In this document: in pieces, positions 1 through 9,400 of the stretch | How positions within the stretch are numbered: the first letter of the stretch is position 1 | Layout of the letters: each line of letters starts with the position of its first letter | DNA from: Mucilaginibacter flavidus | Lineage (GTDB): Bacteria; Bacteroidota; Bacteroidia; Sphingobacteriales; Sphingobacteriaceae | Direction of reading: 5' to 3' | Assembly: GCF_024055575.1 (NCBI RefSeq) | Contig: NZ_JAMXOE010000001.1 | Location: 434,001-498,000, forward strand | DNA length: 64,000 nt | The notes under the pieces: model-generated | Database searches by the model: none | Seen by the model: only the letters and a program-made list of their open reading frames with translations | What the model was told of the DNA's origin: nothing | Translations under genes and position numbers: made by a program

Positions 1-186
1 CTTATTTTAGATACAGTAGTTATTTTGTTATTATTAAACGGAATCCTGCAAAAAGGCCTGTTAAACCAAGTTTGGATTATGGGCACACCTTTGTTAGTTA
101 CTGCCTGGTTTATTTTGTGTGCTGTAATGGTGTCGATCAACACCGGTTGTTTAAGCCGGTTTGCCAAAAGCACCGTGATTGGATAA
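1..186 (+). CDS. C-terminal fragment of a membrane protein (partial)
   Basis: An open frame runs from the first base to a TAA at 184-186 and encodes 61 residues. The sequence is hydrophobic and could form two transmembrane helices (about residues 1-14 and 28-46), followed by a short polar tail. The start lies outside the window. I do not recognise the family; integral membrane acyltransferases or exporters are possible. The reading frame is seen directly; the membrane role is inferred from composition. Confidence 0.55.
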   Translation, partial: LILDTVVILLLLNGILQKGLLNQVWIMGTPLLVTAWFILCAVMVSINTGCLSRFAKSTVIG

Positions 187-331
187 TCCTGTATTCCCAT
201 ATTTTACTCCTGCTGGCCATTATCAAAATTAAAACCGGCTAATATCCTGCTATCAACTGCAAAATATCAGGCACAATAAATAGTGTTACACCCGTAACTT
301 TATAACCCGTATATTTATAAATTACCGATTT

Positions 332-2698
332 ATGATGATGAATAAGTTGCTTAAATACAGCCTGGTTATATTTTGTGGATTAACAACAGTAAGAGCGCAT
401 GCCCAATCATACGTACCTGAATGGAATGACGCCCGGATAAAAGTAAAACCGCAGGTGCCCATAAAGGCATATAGCTTTGATTTAAAGGACGTAAAGTTGC
501 TGCCCGGCCCGTTCAAGCAGGCAATGGAGGCTGATGCCGCTTATTTATTAGCTATTGAGCCCGACAGGCTGCTGGCGGCTTTCCGCGCACATTCCGGTCT
601 ACAACCCAAAGGCAAAATGTACGGCGGCTGGGAATCATCAGGCCTTGCGGGGCATACGCTGGGGCATTATTTGTCGGCCCTCTCCCTGCATTATGCTTCA
701 ACCCGCGAGCCTGAGTTTTTAAAGCGGGTAAACTATATTGTTAGCCAACTTAATGAATGCCAGGTAGCCCGCAAAACCGGCTATATTGGCGCCATTCCCA
801 AAGAAGATACCATCTGGGCCGAGGTTGCCAAAGGCGATATCCGCTCGCACGGCTTCGATTTAAATGGCGGCTGGTCGCCCTGGTACACGGTGCACAAGGT
901 AATGGCTGGGCTGTTAGATGCTTATTTATATTGCAGCAATACCCAGGCGCTTCAGGTTTGCAAGGGTATGGCCAACTGGACAGGCGAAACCATCAAAAAC
1001 CTTGACGACGAGAAACTGCAAAAAATGATGCTGTGCGAATACGGCGGGATGACGGAAGTACTGGCAAACTTATATGCCATAACCGGCGATAAGAAATACC
1101 TGGCGCTGTCCTATAAATTTTACGATAAAAGCATACTCGACCCGCTTGCCAAAAAGGAGGATATATTGCCGGGCAAACATTCAAACACCCAAATCCCCAA
1201 AATAATTGCCAGCGCCCGCCGATACGAGTTAACGGGCGATGCCAACGACAAAGCCATTGCCGATTTCTTTTGGGAGACGGTAGTTAACAATCACTCCTAC
1301 GCCACCGGCGGCAACAGCAACTACGAATATTTAAGCGAACCGCGCAAGCTGAACGACAAGCTCACAGAAAACACTACGGAAACCTGCAACACTTACAATA
1401 TGCTGAAGCTAACGCGGCATTTGTTTGCAACCGCACCTTCAGCACTGCTGATGGACTACTACGAAAAAGCACTGTATAACCACATACTGGCATCGCAAAA
1501 CCACGAAACCGGGATGATGTGTTATTTTGTGCCGATGCGCATGGGTGGCAAAAAAGAGTACAGCGACCAGTTTGACACCTTTACGTGTTGCGTAGGCTCG
1601 GGCATGGAAAACCATGTTAAATATAACGAGAGCATTTATTCTCGCGGGGCAGATGGTTCGGTTTATGTAAACCTGTTTATTCCGTCGGTTTTAAATTGGA
1701 CCGCTAAGGGTTTGAGTCTGAAGCAGGAAAGCAACCTGCCAGCTAACGACCATATTAGTTTCACTGTAAACACCTCTAAGCCGGGCCCGTTAACTATCCG
1801 CATCCGCAAACCACATTGGGCGATAAATCCCGCCATCAGCATAAATGGCAAACAACAGCCCGTTAAGATTGACGAGCATGGTTACATTGCCATCAGCCGT
1901 AACTGGAAAAATGGTGATAAGATAACCTTCACCGCACCCGAAAATTTATATACCGAGGCACTGCCCGATAACGCCAACCGTCGCGCCTTATTTTACGGTC
2001 CTGTTTTACTGGCAGGTATTTTAGGTGATAAAGAACCCGACCCGACTAAAGGAATCCCTGTATTTGTTACCAGCGAAACTGATCCCAACAAATGGCTGCA
2101 AATGGTAGACAAAAACCAGTTGACCTTCCGAACCCTGAACACTGCACAGCCGCAGGATGTCAACCTTATTCCCTTTAACCGGACCAAAAATGAATATTAC
2201 TCGGTTTACTGGGATGTGTTTACACCTGATGCATGGACGGTGCAGCAAAAAGCCTACGACGAGCAGCGCAAGCAACAACAGGAACTGGATGCACGTACCA
2301 CCGATATTTTGCGCGTCGGCGAAATGCAGCCCGAGCGCGACCACAGCTTTAGCGGCGAAAACCTGACCACAGGCGAGGACCATCAAAAGAAATGGCGCTC
2401 TACAGAAAATGGCGGCTTTGTTTCATTTGATATGAAGGTTGATGCGAATGCTGAAAATACACTGATCAATACCTACTGGGGCATGGACAACCGCGGCCGC
2501 GTGTTTGATATTATGATTGATGGGACCAAAGTAACCACCGTTGATTTAAATAAATATAAGGAAAGCCGTTTTTACGACATCAGTTACGCTATCCCTGTTG
2601 AATTAACCAAAAGCAAGCAAAAGGTAACAGTGAAGTTTGTACCGAAGCAAGGCAACAGCGCCGGGCCGGTTTATGGAAGCAGGATGGTGAAGAATTGA
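332..2698 (+). CDS. Secreted glycoside hydrolase family 127 (beta-L-arabinofuranosidase-like)
   Basis: 788-residue protein that probably removes beta-L-arabinofuranose from plant arabinans or glycoproteins. Residues 1-25 form a signal peptide ending at AHAQ, so it acts in the periplasm or outside the cell. The catalytic (alpha/alpha)6 domain carries the GH127 metal site: Glu350 and Cys352 in TETC, and Cys419-Cys420 in FTCCVGSGMENH. In the characterised HypBA1 enzyme the first of the paired cysteines is the nucleophile and the cluster binds zinc. The beta-rich C-terminal part (from about 540) matches the usual accessory domains. Three ATGs in a row open the gene, so the exact start is uncertain by two codons. 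No SusCD pair is visible nearby. A strong terminator follows. Confidence 0.9.
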   Translation: MMMNKLLKYSLVIFCGLTTVRAHAQSYVPEWNDARIKVKPQVPIKAYSFDLKDVKLLPGPFKQAMEADAAYLLAIEPDRLLAAFRAHSGLQPKGKMYGGWESSGLAGHTLGHYLSALSLHYASTREPEFLKRVNYIVSQLNECQVARKTGYIGAIPKEDTIWAEVAKGDIRSHGFDLNGGWSPWYTVHKVMAGLLDAYLYCSNTQALQVCKGMANWTGETIKNLDDEKLQKMMLCEYGGMTEVLANLYAITGDKKYLALSYKFYDKSILDPLAKKEDILPGKHSNTQIPKIIASARRYELTGDANDKAIADFFWETVVNNHSYATGGNSNYEYLSEPRKLNDKLTENTTETCNTYNMLKLTRHLFATAPSALLMDYYEKALYNHILASQNHETGMMCYFVPMRMGGKKEYSDQFDTFTCCVGSGMENHVKYNESIYSRGADGSVYVNLFIPSVLNWTAKGLSLKQESNLPANDHISFTVNTSKPGPLTIRIRKPHWAINPAISINGKQQPVKIDEHGYIAISRNWKNGDKITFTAPENLYTEALPDNANRRALFYGPVLLAGILGDKEPDPTKGIPVFVTSETDPNKWLQMVDKNQLTFRTLNTAQPQDVNLIPFNRTKNEYYSVYWDVFTPDAWTVQQKAYDEQRKQQQELDARTTDILRVGEMQPERDHSFSGENLTTGEDHQKKWRSTENGGFVSFDMKVDANAENTLINTYWGMDNRGRVFDIMIDGTKVTTVDLNKYKESRFYDISYAIPVELTKSKQKVTVKFVPKQGNSAGPVYGSRMVKN

Positions 2699-2748
2699 AG
2701 ATGGTGGGCTTATACCTATCACACCGCTAATTAAACATTTAAAATGAT

Positions 2749-2781
2749 GGAAGTGCTGACAGTGTTTTGTCAGCACTTTTT
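2749..2781 (+). terminator. Rho-independent terminator after GH127 gene
   Basis: A perfect 11-bp stem (AAGTGCTGACA at 2751-2761 paired with 2768-2778) with a 6-base loop is followed by TTTTT. It lies 50 bases after the GH127 stop codon. Confidence 0.85.
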
Positions 2782-2965
2782 GCATTTTTCGCGGCTATTT
2801 TTTTATAAAACCGCTAAATTAAGCCTGAAATGCGCTTTTTGCCGAAATGTATTGAATTTTACCGTTCCACCCCGTTCCTTGTGTTTCACTGTGAACAGCA
2901 ACGTTTTTTTGCAATTATTTGCACCCAAAACTTAAAATTGTCCCCCCGCAGAGGTATGGAAATTT

Positions 2966-4072
2966 CTACTTCCCAACCCTGGCCAGCATAGCCGGCTCCA
3001 ATGCATCCTTATTTAACAATACCGAAATGGTATTGATAACGAAGTAATTCATACTTACATAAATATAACCTTTATAAGGTCCTACTTCGCCCCACGAGTT
3101 TTTCACAATAAAATACTCATTGCCTTTGCTATCTTTTGCAAGGCCGGTTATCTGCATCAGGTGGTCGTCCTGTGTAACCTGGGTATCAAACAATTGCTGG
3201 CGTATTTCGGGAGTTGCATTTTTTTCGGTAAACGTGGCGTAATCTTTCAGCTCAGTGTCGTCGCTCACCCATTTGGCGTAGCCTTTCATTTGCTGAAATC
3301 CTTTGTTGCTTACGTCGGCGTCCCAGGCTATGGTATAGCCTTTCATAATAGCTGTTTTGATATCTCTCATCAGCTCATCAAGCGGCAAATTATAATACAT
3401 ATTGCTGTTGTAATTATCCGGCACTTCCATGGCAAAAGTGGTGTAATACGGGTGGTGCTGAAACGATGTTAAGCCAATATAGCCCGTCGATTTTACCGGC
3501 ACATTTTCGCTTGCATAGCTTTTGGGGGTATAGGTTTTACCGTTAAAGGTAAATGTAGCGGGCGGAGCGCCAAGGAAGCCATCAAGTATAGCTTTAAACC
3601 CAGCTTTCCAGTCCATTGGCACCGCATTCGGGTTATCCTGTAAAACTTTATCAAGGTAAATTTTCAGTTTCCCTTCCATTGCATAATCGTGTTTCAGCAC
3701 AGTATCACGCCCTACGCCCGGATAAACACTTTGAGGTACAGCTCCATAGGTATCGGTTGAATAAAGCATGTCCTGCTCCAGTCCGCCCTCGGTAAACCGG
3801 GTGGTACCGCGCCTGCGGATATATTTTTCGGCTTTATCAAGGTAGAGGTTATAAACCGTAAACACTTCAGACAAATCGGTTTCAGGTTGTTTTTTAAAAA
3901 GCAATTCACTCTCAGTTAATGCCGTACTCGAAAAGCACCAGCATGTACCCGACTGCCCCTGGTTTTTAACCGGCGTGGCAGCGTTATTTTTAACGGTGGT
4001 AAATTGCGGTTCCTGGGCAAATATGTTGACAGCGACAAAAGATGCCGCCAGCAGTGCTATAATTGGTTTCAT
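2966..4072 (-). CDS. Exported C1 family (papain/bleomycin-hydrolase-like) cysteine peptidase
   Basis: 368-residue cysteine peptidase with a signal peptide (residues 1-19, ending IFA). The papain-fold active site is complete: oxyanion Gln38 and nucleophile Cys44 in NQGQSGTCW, His304 in DDHLMQITG and Asn325 in KNSWG. The long insert between Cys and His is typical of the C1B branch (PepC/bleomycin hydrolase), but this protein is exported, unlike cytosolic PepC, so it probably trims peptides in the periplasm. The frame extends upstream to a TTG, but the ATG at 4072 directly opens the signal peptide and is the better start. Confidence 0.88.
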   Translation of the reverse strand: MKPIIALLAASFVAVNIFAQEPQFTTVKNNAATPVKNQGQSGTCWCFSSTALTESELLFKKQPETDLSEVFTVYNLYLDKAEKYIRRRGTTRFTEGGLEQDMLYSTDTYGAVPQSVYPGVGRDTVLKHDYAMEGKLKIYLDKVLQDNPNAVPMDWKAGFKAILDGFLGAPPATFTFNGKTYTPKSYASENVPVKSTGYIGLTSFQHHPYYTTFAMEVPDNYNSNMYYNLPLDELMRDIKTAIMKGYTIAWDADVSNKGFQQMKGYAKWVSDDTELKDYATFTEKNATPEIRQQLFDTQVTQDDHLMQITGLAKDSKGNEYFIVKNSWGEVGPYKGYIYVSMNYFVINTISVLLNKDALEPAMLARVGK

Positions 4073-4268
4073 AAAGTGGTTTATAAAAACCAAATATATA
4101 CAAAACAGTATATTATCAATATGCTAAAAGCACAAATAATGGGTATAATAACCAGCTAACAACCATATTACCACGATTGAGTGTACCATAACAACAACCG
4201 GCAGCGAATTGATTCCAGCTATTGATAGCATGCGGATTTGGGCGGAGAAGCCGCGGGAAACAACAGCT

Positions 4269-4949
4269 TCAGTTTGATTTAATAGTCTTCAATAACTCAC
4301 TGTTAAAGACAGCAGCCGGCGAAATAACGTTTTCATCCAAAGGCACTTTACTTCCGTAACGTTCGCTCATCTTTTTCTTAACTGCCGGGTTTGTTAAGTT
4401 AAAATCACGGAGTTTCTGAAGCTTGCCAATCTCGATACCTGCCGCGCGCTGATATATTTTCCAAATCAGTTCCGAGCAATAAATTTTCTCATCGCTCCAT
4501 TCAAAAGTAATGTCGTAATTTTTGCCTTTAAATTGTTCTGCAATAGCCCACATCTTATACGCAACATCCGGCGTTAAAACTTCATTGGCATTTTTAAGTC
4601 GTTTAATAACAAACTTACCGTCTTTTCCTTTTGCAATCCAGTTCTTTAAAGGGGTAAACTTTATGGGCTGCACTGCTTCAAAAACATAGTATTCACTATC
4701 CCTTTTAAATATCAATCCGCAATGCGAGTATTGTGATTTTGTAGCAAGTTGGATGACTAAACTTTGTTTCGACAATGAGGTTTGAAAAATCAAATCGCCA
4801 TCCTTAATTTCACTGTTAAGTTCAAGCTGTTTTACCTCTTTCCTTGCATTAACCAGCTTATTATGTAGTCCCCAAAAATGTCTCCTAATAAAATATCCTC
4901 CGGAAAATATTACCAACAATAAAAGTATGGCGATGAGTGTTTTTTTCAT
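4269..4949 (-). CDS. YiiX/YebB-like NlpC/P60-type cysteine hydrolase
   Basis: 226-residue membrane-anchored protein of the permuted papain-like (YiiX/YaeF) family, thought to cleave amide bonds in peptides or lipid-linked substrates in the envelope. It has an N-terminal transmembrane anchor (MKKTLIAILLLLVIFSGGY), then KDGDLIFQ, the histidine motif YSHCGLIF and the cysteine motif IYCSELIWK. The order His before Cys is the permuted arrangement. An in-frame ATG seven codons upstream (4970) is possible, but the MKK start gives a normal signal anchor. It stands alone, 176 bp from the downstream gene and 228 bp from the upstream one. Confidence 0.82.
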   Translation of the reverse strand: MKKTLIAILLLLVIFSGGYFIRRHFWGLHNKLVNARKEVKQLELNSEIKDGDLIFQTSLSKQSLVIQLATKSQYSHCGLIFKRDSEYYVFEAVQPIKFTPLKNWIAKGKDGKFVIKRLKNANEVLTPDVAYKMWAIAEQFKGKNYDITFEWSDEKIYCSELIWKIYQRAAGIEIGKLQKLRDFNLTNPAVKKKMSERYGSKVPLDENVISPAAVFNSELLKTIKSN

Positions 4950-5162
4950 AAAAAGGGGGATTTGACCCATCCTGGCTTAAAAGACATTCGGTCGTTTAAT
5001 ATAGCTGAAAAAAGATTATCGGCTGCGAAAATGACTAAGAATATTAAAAGATATTCAGGGAAATTTTTATCTAAAGATATCTCCTTTAAATGGGCAATAT
5101 CCAAAACAAAGTCAGCCACAAACAGCTAAATAGCATAATGTGGCTGAATTTAATATTGCGGG

Positions 5163-5203
5163 TGTTATCTCAAGACTCTCGACTCAAGACTTTCGACTTA
5201 ATT
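5163..5203. repeat. Degenerate GACT-word repeat at purF 3' end
   Basis: Tandem variants of the word CAAGACTYTCGACT lie directly against the purF-type stop codon. Related sequence is seen at 20057-20135 and 29063-29133, where it forms hairpin arms. Here only one arm is evident, so a terminator role is uncertain. Confidence 0.5.
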
Positions 5204-7105
5204 ATACCCCCTTGTATTTTTTCCTTCCATCCAGTTTGCAAAGGCTTTATTCACCACTTTGTTACCGCCCGGCGTTGGGTAATTTCCTGAGAAGTACCAG
5301 TCGCCCTGGTGATCGGGGCAGGCTTTGTGCAGGTTATCAAGTGTTTGGTAGATAACTTTTACATCGGCTTTTATCTCTTTCGGCGTGATGATTTGTGCAA
5401 TGCGGTCAGATATTTCCTGGTCGGTAAACGGCTCGTAAATGGCCTTTACGTAGTTTTCCACTTCCTCTTTAGGCAGCTTAGCGCTATCTTTACATTGCTG
5501 GTATACTTTTAATATCACATCATCTTTGCCTGCATCTTTTAACAAGCTGATAGCCGCTTCAAATGCCACAAACTCGCCCATGCGCGACATATCGATACCA
5601 TAACAATCAGGGAAACGTATTTGCGGGGCTGATGATACCACCACAATTTTTATAGGGCCAAGCCTGTCCAGTATCTTTAGTATACTTTGCTTAAGTGTGG
5701 TACCACGTACAATGGAGTCATCTAAAACAACCAACGTGTCAGTTCCCTTATTTATAAGGCCATAAGTGGTATCGTAAACGTGCGCAACCATTTCGCTGCG
5801 GTCTGCATCCTGTGTAATAAAGGTGCGCAGCTTAACGTCTTTTATTGCAATCTTCTCCACACGGGGCGCCATTGCAAGCACCTCCGTCAGTTCTTCTTCG
5901 GTAATTTTATCTTCGCGGTTCAGCAACCTGTCACGCTGGTATTTTTTGATGTACTTATGCACACCCTCAACCATACCATAGAACGCTACCTCGGCAGTAT
6001 TCGGAATGTACGAGAAAACAGTGTTTTTTACATCATGGTCAACATATTCCAATATCTGCTGGCAGAGTAAACGACCAAGTTGTTTACGCTCACGGTAAAT
6101 ATCGGCATCGCTGCCGCGCGAAAAATAGATCCGCTCAAACGAGCATGATTTCTTTTCGGCAGGCTCGCTCACCATATCCTCGGTTATTTTGCCGTTCTTT
6201 TTTACAATAAGGGCATGGCCGGGTTTTATCTCCTTAATATCCTCAATAGGTATATTAAAGGCAGTTTGTAGTGCAGGCCTTTCGGATGCGGCTACAACAA
6301 TTTCATCGTTATAATAATAAAACGCGGGGCGTATGCCTGCCGGATCGCGCATTACAAATGCATCACCATGGCCCAAAATACCGGCTATGGTATAGCCACC
6401 ATCCCAGTTTTTTGCTGATTTACGCAGAATTTTCGCCACATCCATATCATTGGCAATCAGCTTGCTAATCTGTATGTTGTCGTCTAACCCTTCGCGTTTG
6501 TATTGGTCAAACAAACCCTGGTTTTCAGTATCAATAAAGTGGCCTATTTTTTCGAGTACGGTAACGGTATCCGCTTTTTCTTTGGGGTGCTGGCCAAGGC
6601 CATATAGCTGTTGTAACAGCTCGTCAACGTTGGTCATGTTAAAGTTGCCGGCAATAACCAGGTTACGCGTCATCCAGTTGTTTTGCCTTAAAAACGGGTG
6701 GCAATTCTCGATGCTGTTTTTACCATGGGTGCCGTAACGCAGGTGCCCCAGTAAAACTTCACCGGTAAAGCTCACATGCTCTTTCAGCCATTCGGCATCC
6801 TTCATTCTCTCAGGCGTTTCCTTCTGAATTTCGGCGAACTTCTTCTGTATGTACTCAAAAATATCGGCTACTGCATTCGAGGCCATTGACCGGTGGCGGC
6901 TTATGTAGCGTTTACCGGGTTCAATATCCAGTTTAATGGTTGCAACACCTGCGCCATCCTGGCCGCGGTTGTGTTGTTTTTCCATTAAAAGGTAAAGCTT
7001 GTTTATGCCATAAAGGGCAGTGCCGTATTTTTGCTGATAAAAAGAAAGCGGTTTTAACAGGCGAATAAATGCCACACCGCATTCATGTTTAATCTGATCA
7101 CTCAT
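5198..7105 (-). CDS. purF: Amidophosphoribosyltransferase (PurF-type, long Bacteroidota form)
   Basis: 635-residue enzyme of purine synthesis that would transfer ammonia from glutamine to PRPP, giving phosphoribosylamine. The N-terminal class II glutamine amidotransferase domain starts with Cys9 (HECGVAF), so the nucleophile would have to be exposed by removing an 8-residue leader, as known for some PurF proteins. NRGQDGAG and the GHLRYGTHG motif follow. The phosphoribosyltransferase domain has the PRPP loop VVLDDSIVRGTT near residue 440. It is about 130 residues longer than E. coli PurF. Bacteroidota often carry this form next to a shorter PurF elsewhere, so it may be a paralogue with a modified role. 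A -7 element lies 17 bases upstream. Confidence 0.85.
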   Translation of the reverse strand: MSDQIKHECGVAFIRLLKPLSFYQQKYGTALYGINKLYLLMEKQHNRGQDGAGVATIKLDIEPGKRYISRHRSMASNAVADIFEYIQKKFAEIQKETPERMKDAEWLKEHVSFTGEVLLGHLRYGTHGKNSIENCHPFLRQNNWMTRNLVIAGNFNMTNVDELLQQLYGLGQHPKEKADTVTVLEKIGHFIDTENQGLFDQYKREGLDDNIQISKLIANDMDVAKILRKSAKNWDGGYTIAGILGHGDAFVMRDPAGIRPAFYYYNDEIVVAASERPALQTAFNIPIEDIKEIKPGHALIVKKNGKITEDMVSEPAEKKSCSFERIYFSRGSDADIYRERKQLGRLLCQQILEYVDHDVKNTVFSYIPNTAEVAFYGMVEGVHKYIKKYQRDRLLNREDKITEEELTEVLAMAPRVEKIAIKDVKLRTFITQDADRSEMVAHVYDTTYGLINKGTDTLVVLDDSIVRGTTLKQSILKILDRLGPIKIVVVSSAPQIRFPDCYGIDMSRMGEFVAFEAAISLLKDAGKDDVILKVYQQCKDSAKLPKEEVENYVKAIYEPFTDQEISDRIAQIITPKEIKADVKVIYQTLDNLHKACPDHQGDWYFSGNYPTPGGNKVVNKAFANWMEGKNTRGYN

Positions 7106-7121
7106 GCTTGGTAATGAGCGG

Positions 7122-7129
7122 CAAAGTTA
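7122..7129 (-). promoter_or_regulatory. Bacteroidota -7 promoter element for purF-type gene
   Basis: On the minus strand this reads TAACTTTG, an exact match to TAnnTTTG, with its last base 16 bases from the ATG. No convincing -33 element was found at the usual spacing. Confidence 0.5.
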
Positions 7130-7224
7130 TAATTTAAATGTTAAAACTCGGAATTAACAATGTCATAAAATTGCATTAATGTTGAAGTGGAAAAATTGAT
7201 GAATTAGTGAGTTAGTGAATTAGC

Positions 7225-7316
7225 GATTTTTTAGGAGAACGTATGATTAAGGGATTTCATAGTTTCCTGATTTCTAATGTACCAGGCATCCTATTAATCT
7301 AAAAAATCCCTTAATC
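7225..7316. repeat. Intergenic inverted repeat downstream of amidohydrolase
   Basis: Two nested inverted repeats: 7225-7234 pairs with 7299-7308, and 7245-7257 (GATTAAGGGATTT) pairs perfectly with 7304-7316. The two pairings overlap and are mutually exclusive. Just before lies a short direct repeat (variants of GAATTAGTGAGTT, 7201-7225). The element sits between the amidohydrolase 3' end and the purF promoter region and may act as a terminator. Confidence 0.55.
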
Positions 7317-7322
7317 CCGGTT

Positions 7323-9293
7323 CTATTTCCCAAACCCAACCAACTTATGCAGCATCCCCGGGTCGTAAATTTTACCGCCTTTTATTACGGTTGTAACTTT
7401 ACGTATATCCCTTATAGTTGTCAACGGGTCACCGTCTACTATAATAATATCAGCCTTTTTACCAACTTCAACAGAGCCTGTTTCTTTATCCATCTTCATT
7501 ACCGAAGCAGGGGTTATAGTTGCGGTACGGATTGCCTGCATGGGTGTTAACCCGGCCTGCACATACAATTCCAGCTCACGATCAAGGCTGTAGCCGGGGA
7601 AACCCTGGTCCGTGCCGGCAACTATGGTTATGCCGTTATCATACATTACTTTCACCAGTTTCTGGAAACTGTCCCAAATGGGTTTCAGCCTTGTGGCGCT
7701 TGCCGGGTCGGTACCCGTGTTTTTAAAAATGGCTTGTAAGGGCAACGGTAGTGAGTAAAACGCAGGTTCCATTTCGGTTATGTCTTCCTTCGTCGACCGG
7801 AAAAACATTTCGAACACACCCACTGTAGGATCAATAACCGTATGGTGCGCCTTAATAAATTTAAGCGCAGCTATACTGGTCGAGTCCTCAAAATTTACAG
7901 AACGGTCTTTATTTCGCTTCATAACCGAATATACATACTGCACGTGGTTAACCATATCCATACCCGAATCAACCCCCGCCTGCAAAGTCATTCCATTAGG
8001 TATATGCCCGGTAACAGTCAGTCCAAGCTTATGCGCCTCATCGCAAATGGCTTTTACAATGGCCGGTTTTGCCGAGCTGTAAATTTTTATCTGCACAAAG
8101 CCGTTATCCTTATAACGGTCAACTTCTTTTATCGCCTCTTCCTTAGTATCAGCCTGTATAATGCCCAGCGCCATTGGGCCCTTGCCATCAATAATTCCGG
8201 CCTTTAATATTTTAGGGCCAATACCTTTCCCGTTATCAATTGCACTTTGCACCGAATTGATAAAACCAAACTCGTTACCGCAATCGCGTACCGTAGTTAC
8301 ACCCGCTGCAAGGTAAGCCGGGCCCCAGTCAACCTGTTCAAAGTGGGCATGCATATCCCACAGACCGGGCAATATGGTTTTGCCTTTGGCATCAATAATT
8401 TTTGCGCCTGCAGGTATGGCTACTTTGCCTGCTTCGCCAACTTTTTTGATGATGCCGTTTTCAATTATTACTGTCGAATTAGGTGTCGATTTCGAGTTAA
8501 TCACATCTATTACCGTTCCGCCGGTTATGGCAATTACTTTATCGGCAGCTGTTGATTTTGGTGTTGATTTTGCGAACAGCTCCATGCCGTAAGTAGCTGC
8601 TTTGCCAATAAACTGCGGCAGCAGGCTTTCGTATGGCTCCAGCATCATTTCTAGTTTGTCGGCTTCTGCATCGTTGGTTATCAGGCATACCAGTTGCCCT
8701 GCTTTATCAGTCCACACAATTTCGTTACCCCAAATTAAGCCGCCAATGGTATAGCGGTCGAACTGCAGCGTTTTGCCATTGAAGGTGAAAGTGTCGTCGC
8801 CACTCTTTTTTATCTGTACACTCCCGAATGGCAGCGTGGTGATGCTCGCCGGTTCATGATGGTTTTTCCAGTATTGTATCAGCACCTGCTGCACAGTTCC
8901 GGGTGCATAGCTGGCAACCGGGAAAGCAAGGGTAGTAAGCTGCTGCTGGTAAGATGAGTCGTTAACCTTTATGCGTGCCAGCGTACCCGAAATGCCAATG
9001 GTATCGTTAATAGTAGCCGATCGCGCCGTATTACCTTTTATTTTTAAGCTGATAGGTTCGTTGGCCGCTGTAAGTTTCAGTTCAGCTTTTAGCGGAACAG
9101 GCGAGCCCCGGTCTACAAATTTAAAGTCAACTGTATAGGTAATTTCGTTGCCGGTTTTGCTAACGCGATAGACTTCTTTACCAATATGCTGCTCAAATTT
9201 ATGCAGCAAAAAGGTAACACTATCCGGTTTGTTTTGGGCGTCGGCAGCAAAAACAGAACACAATAAAAGTGCCGGGAGTATGTATTTTTTCAT
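7323..9293 (-). CDS. Exported amidohydrolase family protein (imidazolonepropionase/prolidase-like)
   Basis: 656-residue metal-dependent hydrolase with a signal peptide (MKKYILPALLLCSVFAADA). The first 240 residues form a beta-rich N-terminal domain. The amidohydrolase core follows (GGTVIDV onward), with the metal-binding DMHAHFE, a lysine in VQIKIYSS that could be the carboxylated bridging ligand, histidines in GHIPNG and NHVQYV, and aspartate in AGTDQG. The C-terminal GKKADIIIVDGDPL is typical of the imidazolonepropionase-like/Xaa-Pro dipeptidase branch. Substrate is unknown; periplasmic dipeptide or N-acyl amino-acid hydrolysis is the usual suggestion. Confidence 0.87.
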   Translation of the reverse strand: MKKYILPALLLCSVFAADAQNKPDSVTFLLHKFEQHIGKEVYRVSKTGNEITYTVDFKFVDRGSPVPLKAELKLTAANEPISLKIKGNTARSATINDTIGISGTLARIKVNDSSYQQQLTTLAFPVASYAPGTVQQVLIQYWKNHHEPASITTLPFGSVQIKKSGDDTFTFNGKTLQFDRYTIGGLIWGNEIVWTDKAGQLVCLITNDAEADKLEMMLEPYESLLPQFIGKAATYGMELFAKSTPKSTAADKVIAITGGTVIDVINSKSTPNSTVIIENGIIKKVGEAGKVAIPAGAKIIDAKGKTILPGLWDMHAHFEQVDWGPAYLAAGVTTVRDCGNEFGFINSVQSAIDNGKGIGPKILKAGIIDGKGPMALGIIQADTKEEAIKEVDRYKDNGFVQIKIYSSAKPAIVKAICDEAHKLGLTVTGHIPNGMTLQAGVDSGMDMVNHVQYVYSVMKRNKDRSVNFEDSTSIAALKFIKAHHTVIDPTVGVFEMFFRSTKEDITEMEPAFYSLPLPLQAIFKNTGTDPASATRLKPIWDSFQKLVKVMYDNGITIVAGTDQGFPGYSLDRELELYVQAGLTPMQAIRTATITPASVMKMDKETGSVEVGKKADIIIVDGDPLTTIRDIRKVTTVIKGGKIYDPGMLHKLVGFGK

Positions 9294-9400
9294 AGGATTT
9301 ACTAAAGTTTCGGAAAGTTAAAGATAGGTATTTTATTGATTTTCGAAATTTAACAAAAGCCCAATTAATCGGTGAAATCATCCTCCAATCGGTGTAATCA

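Noticed and set aside
5090..5355. Two short plus-strand frames in the purF 3' region
   Set aside because: They overlap the repeat and the antisense of purF with no start context or protein features.
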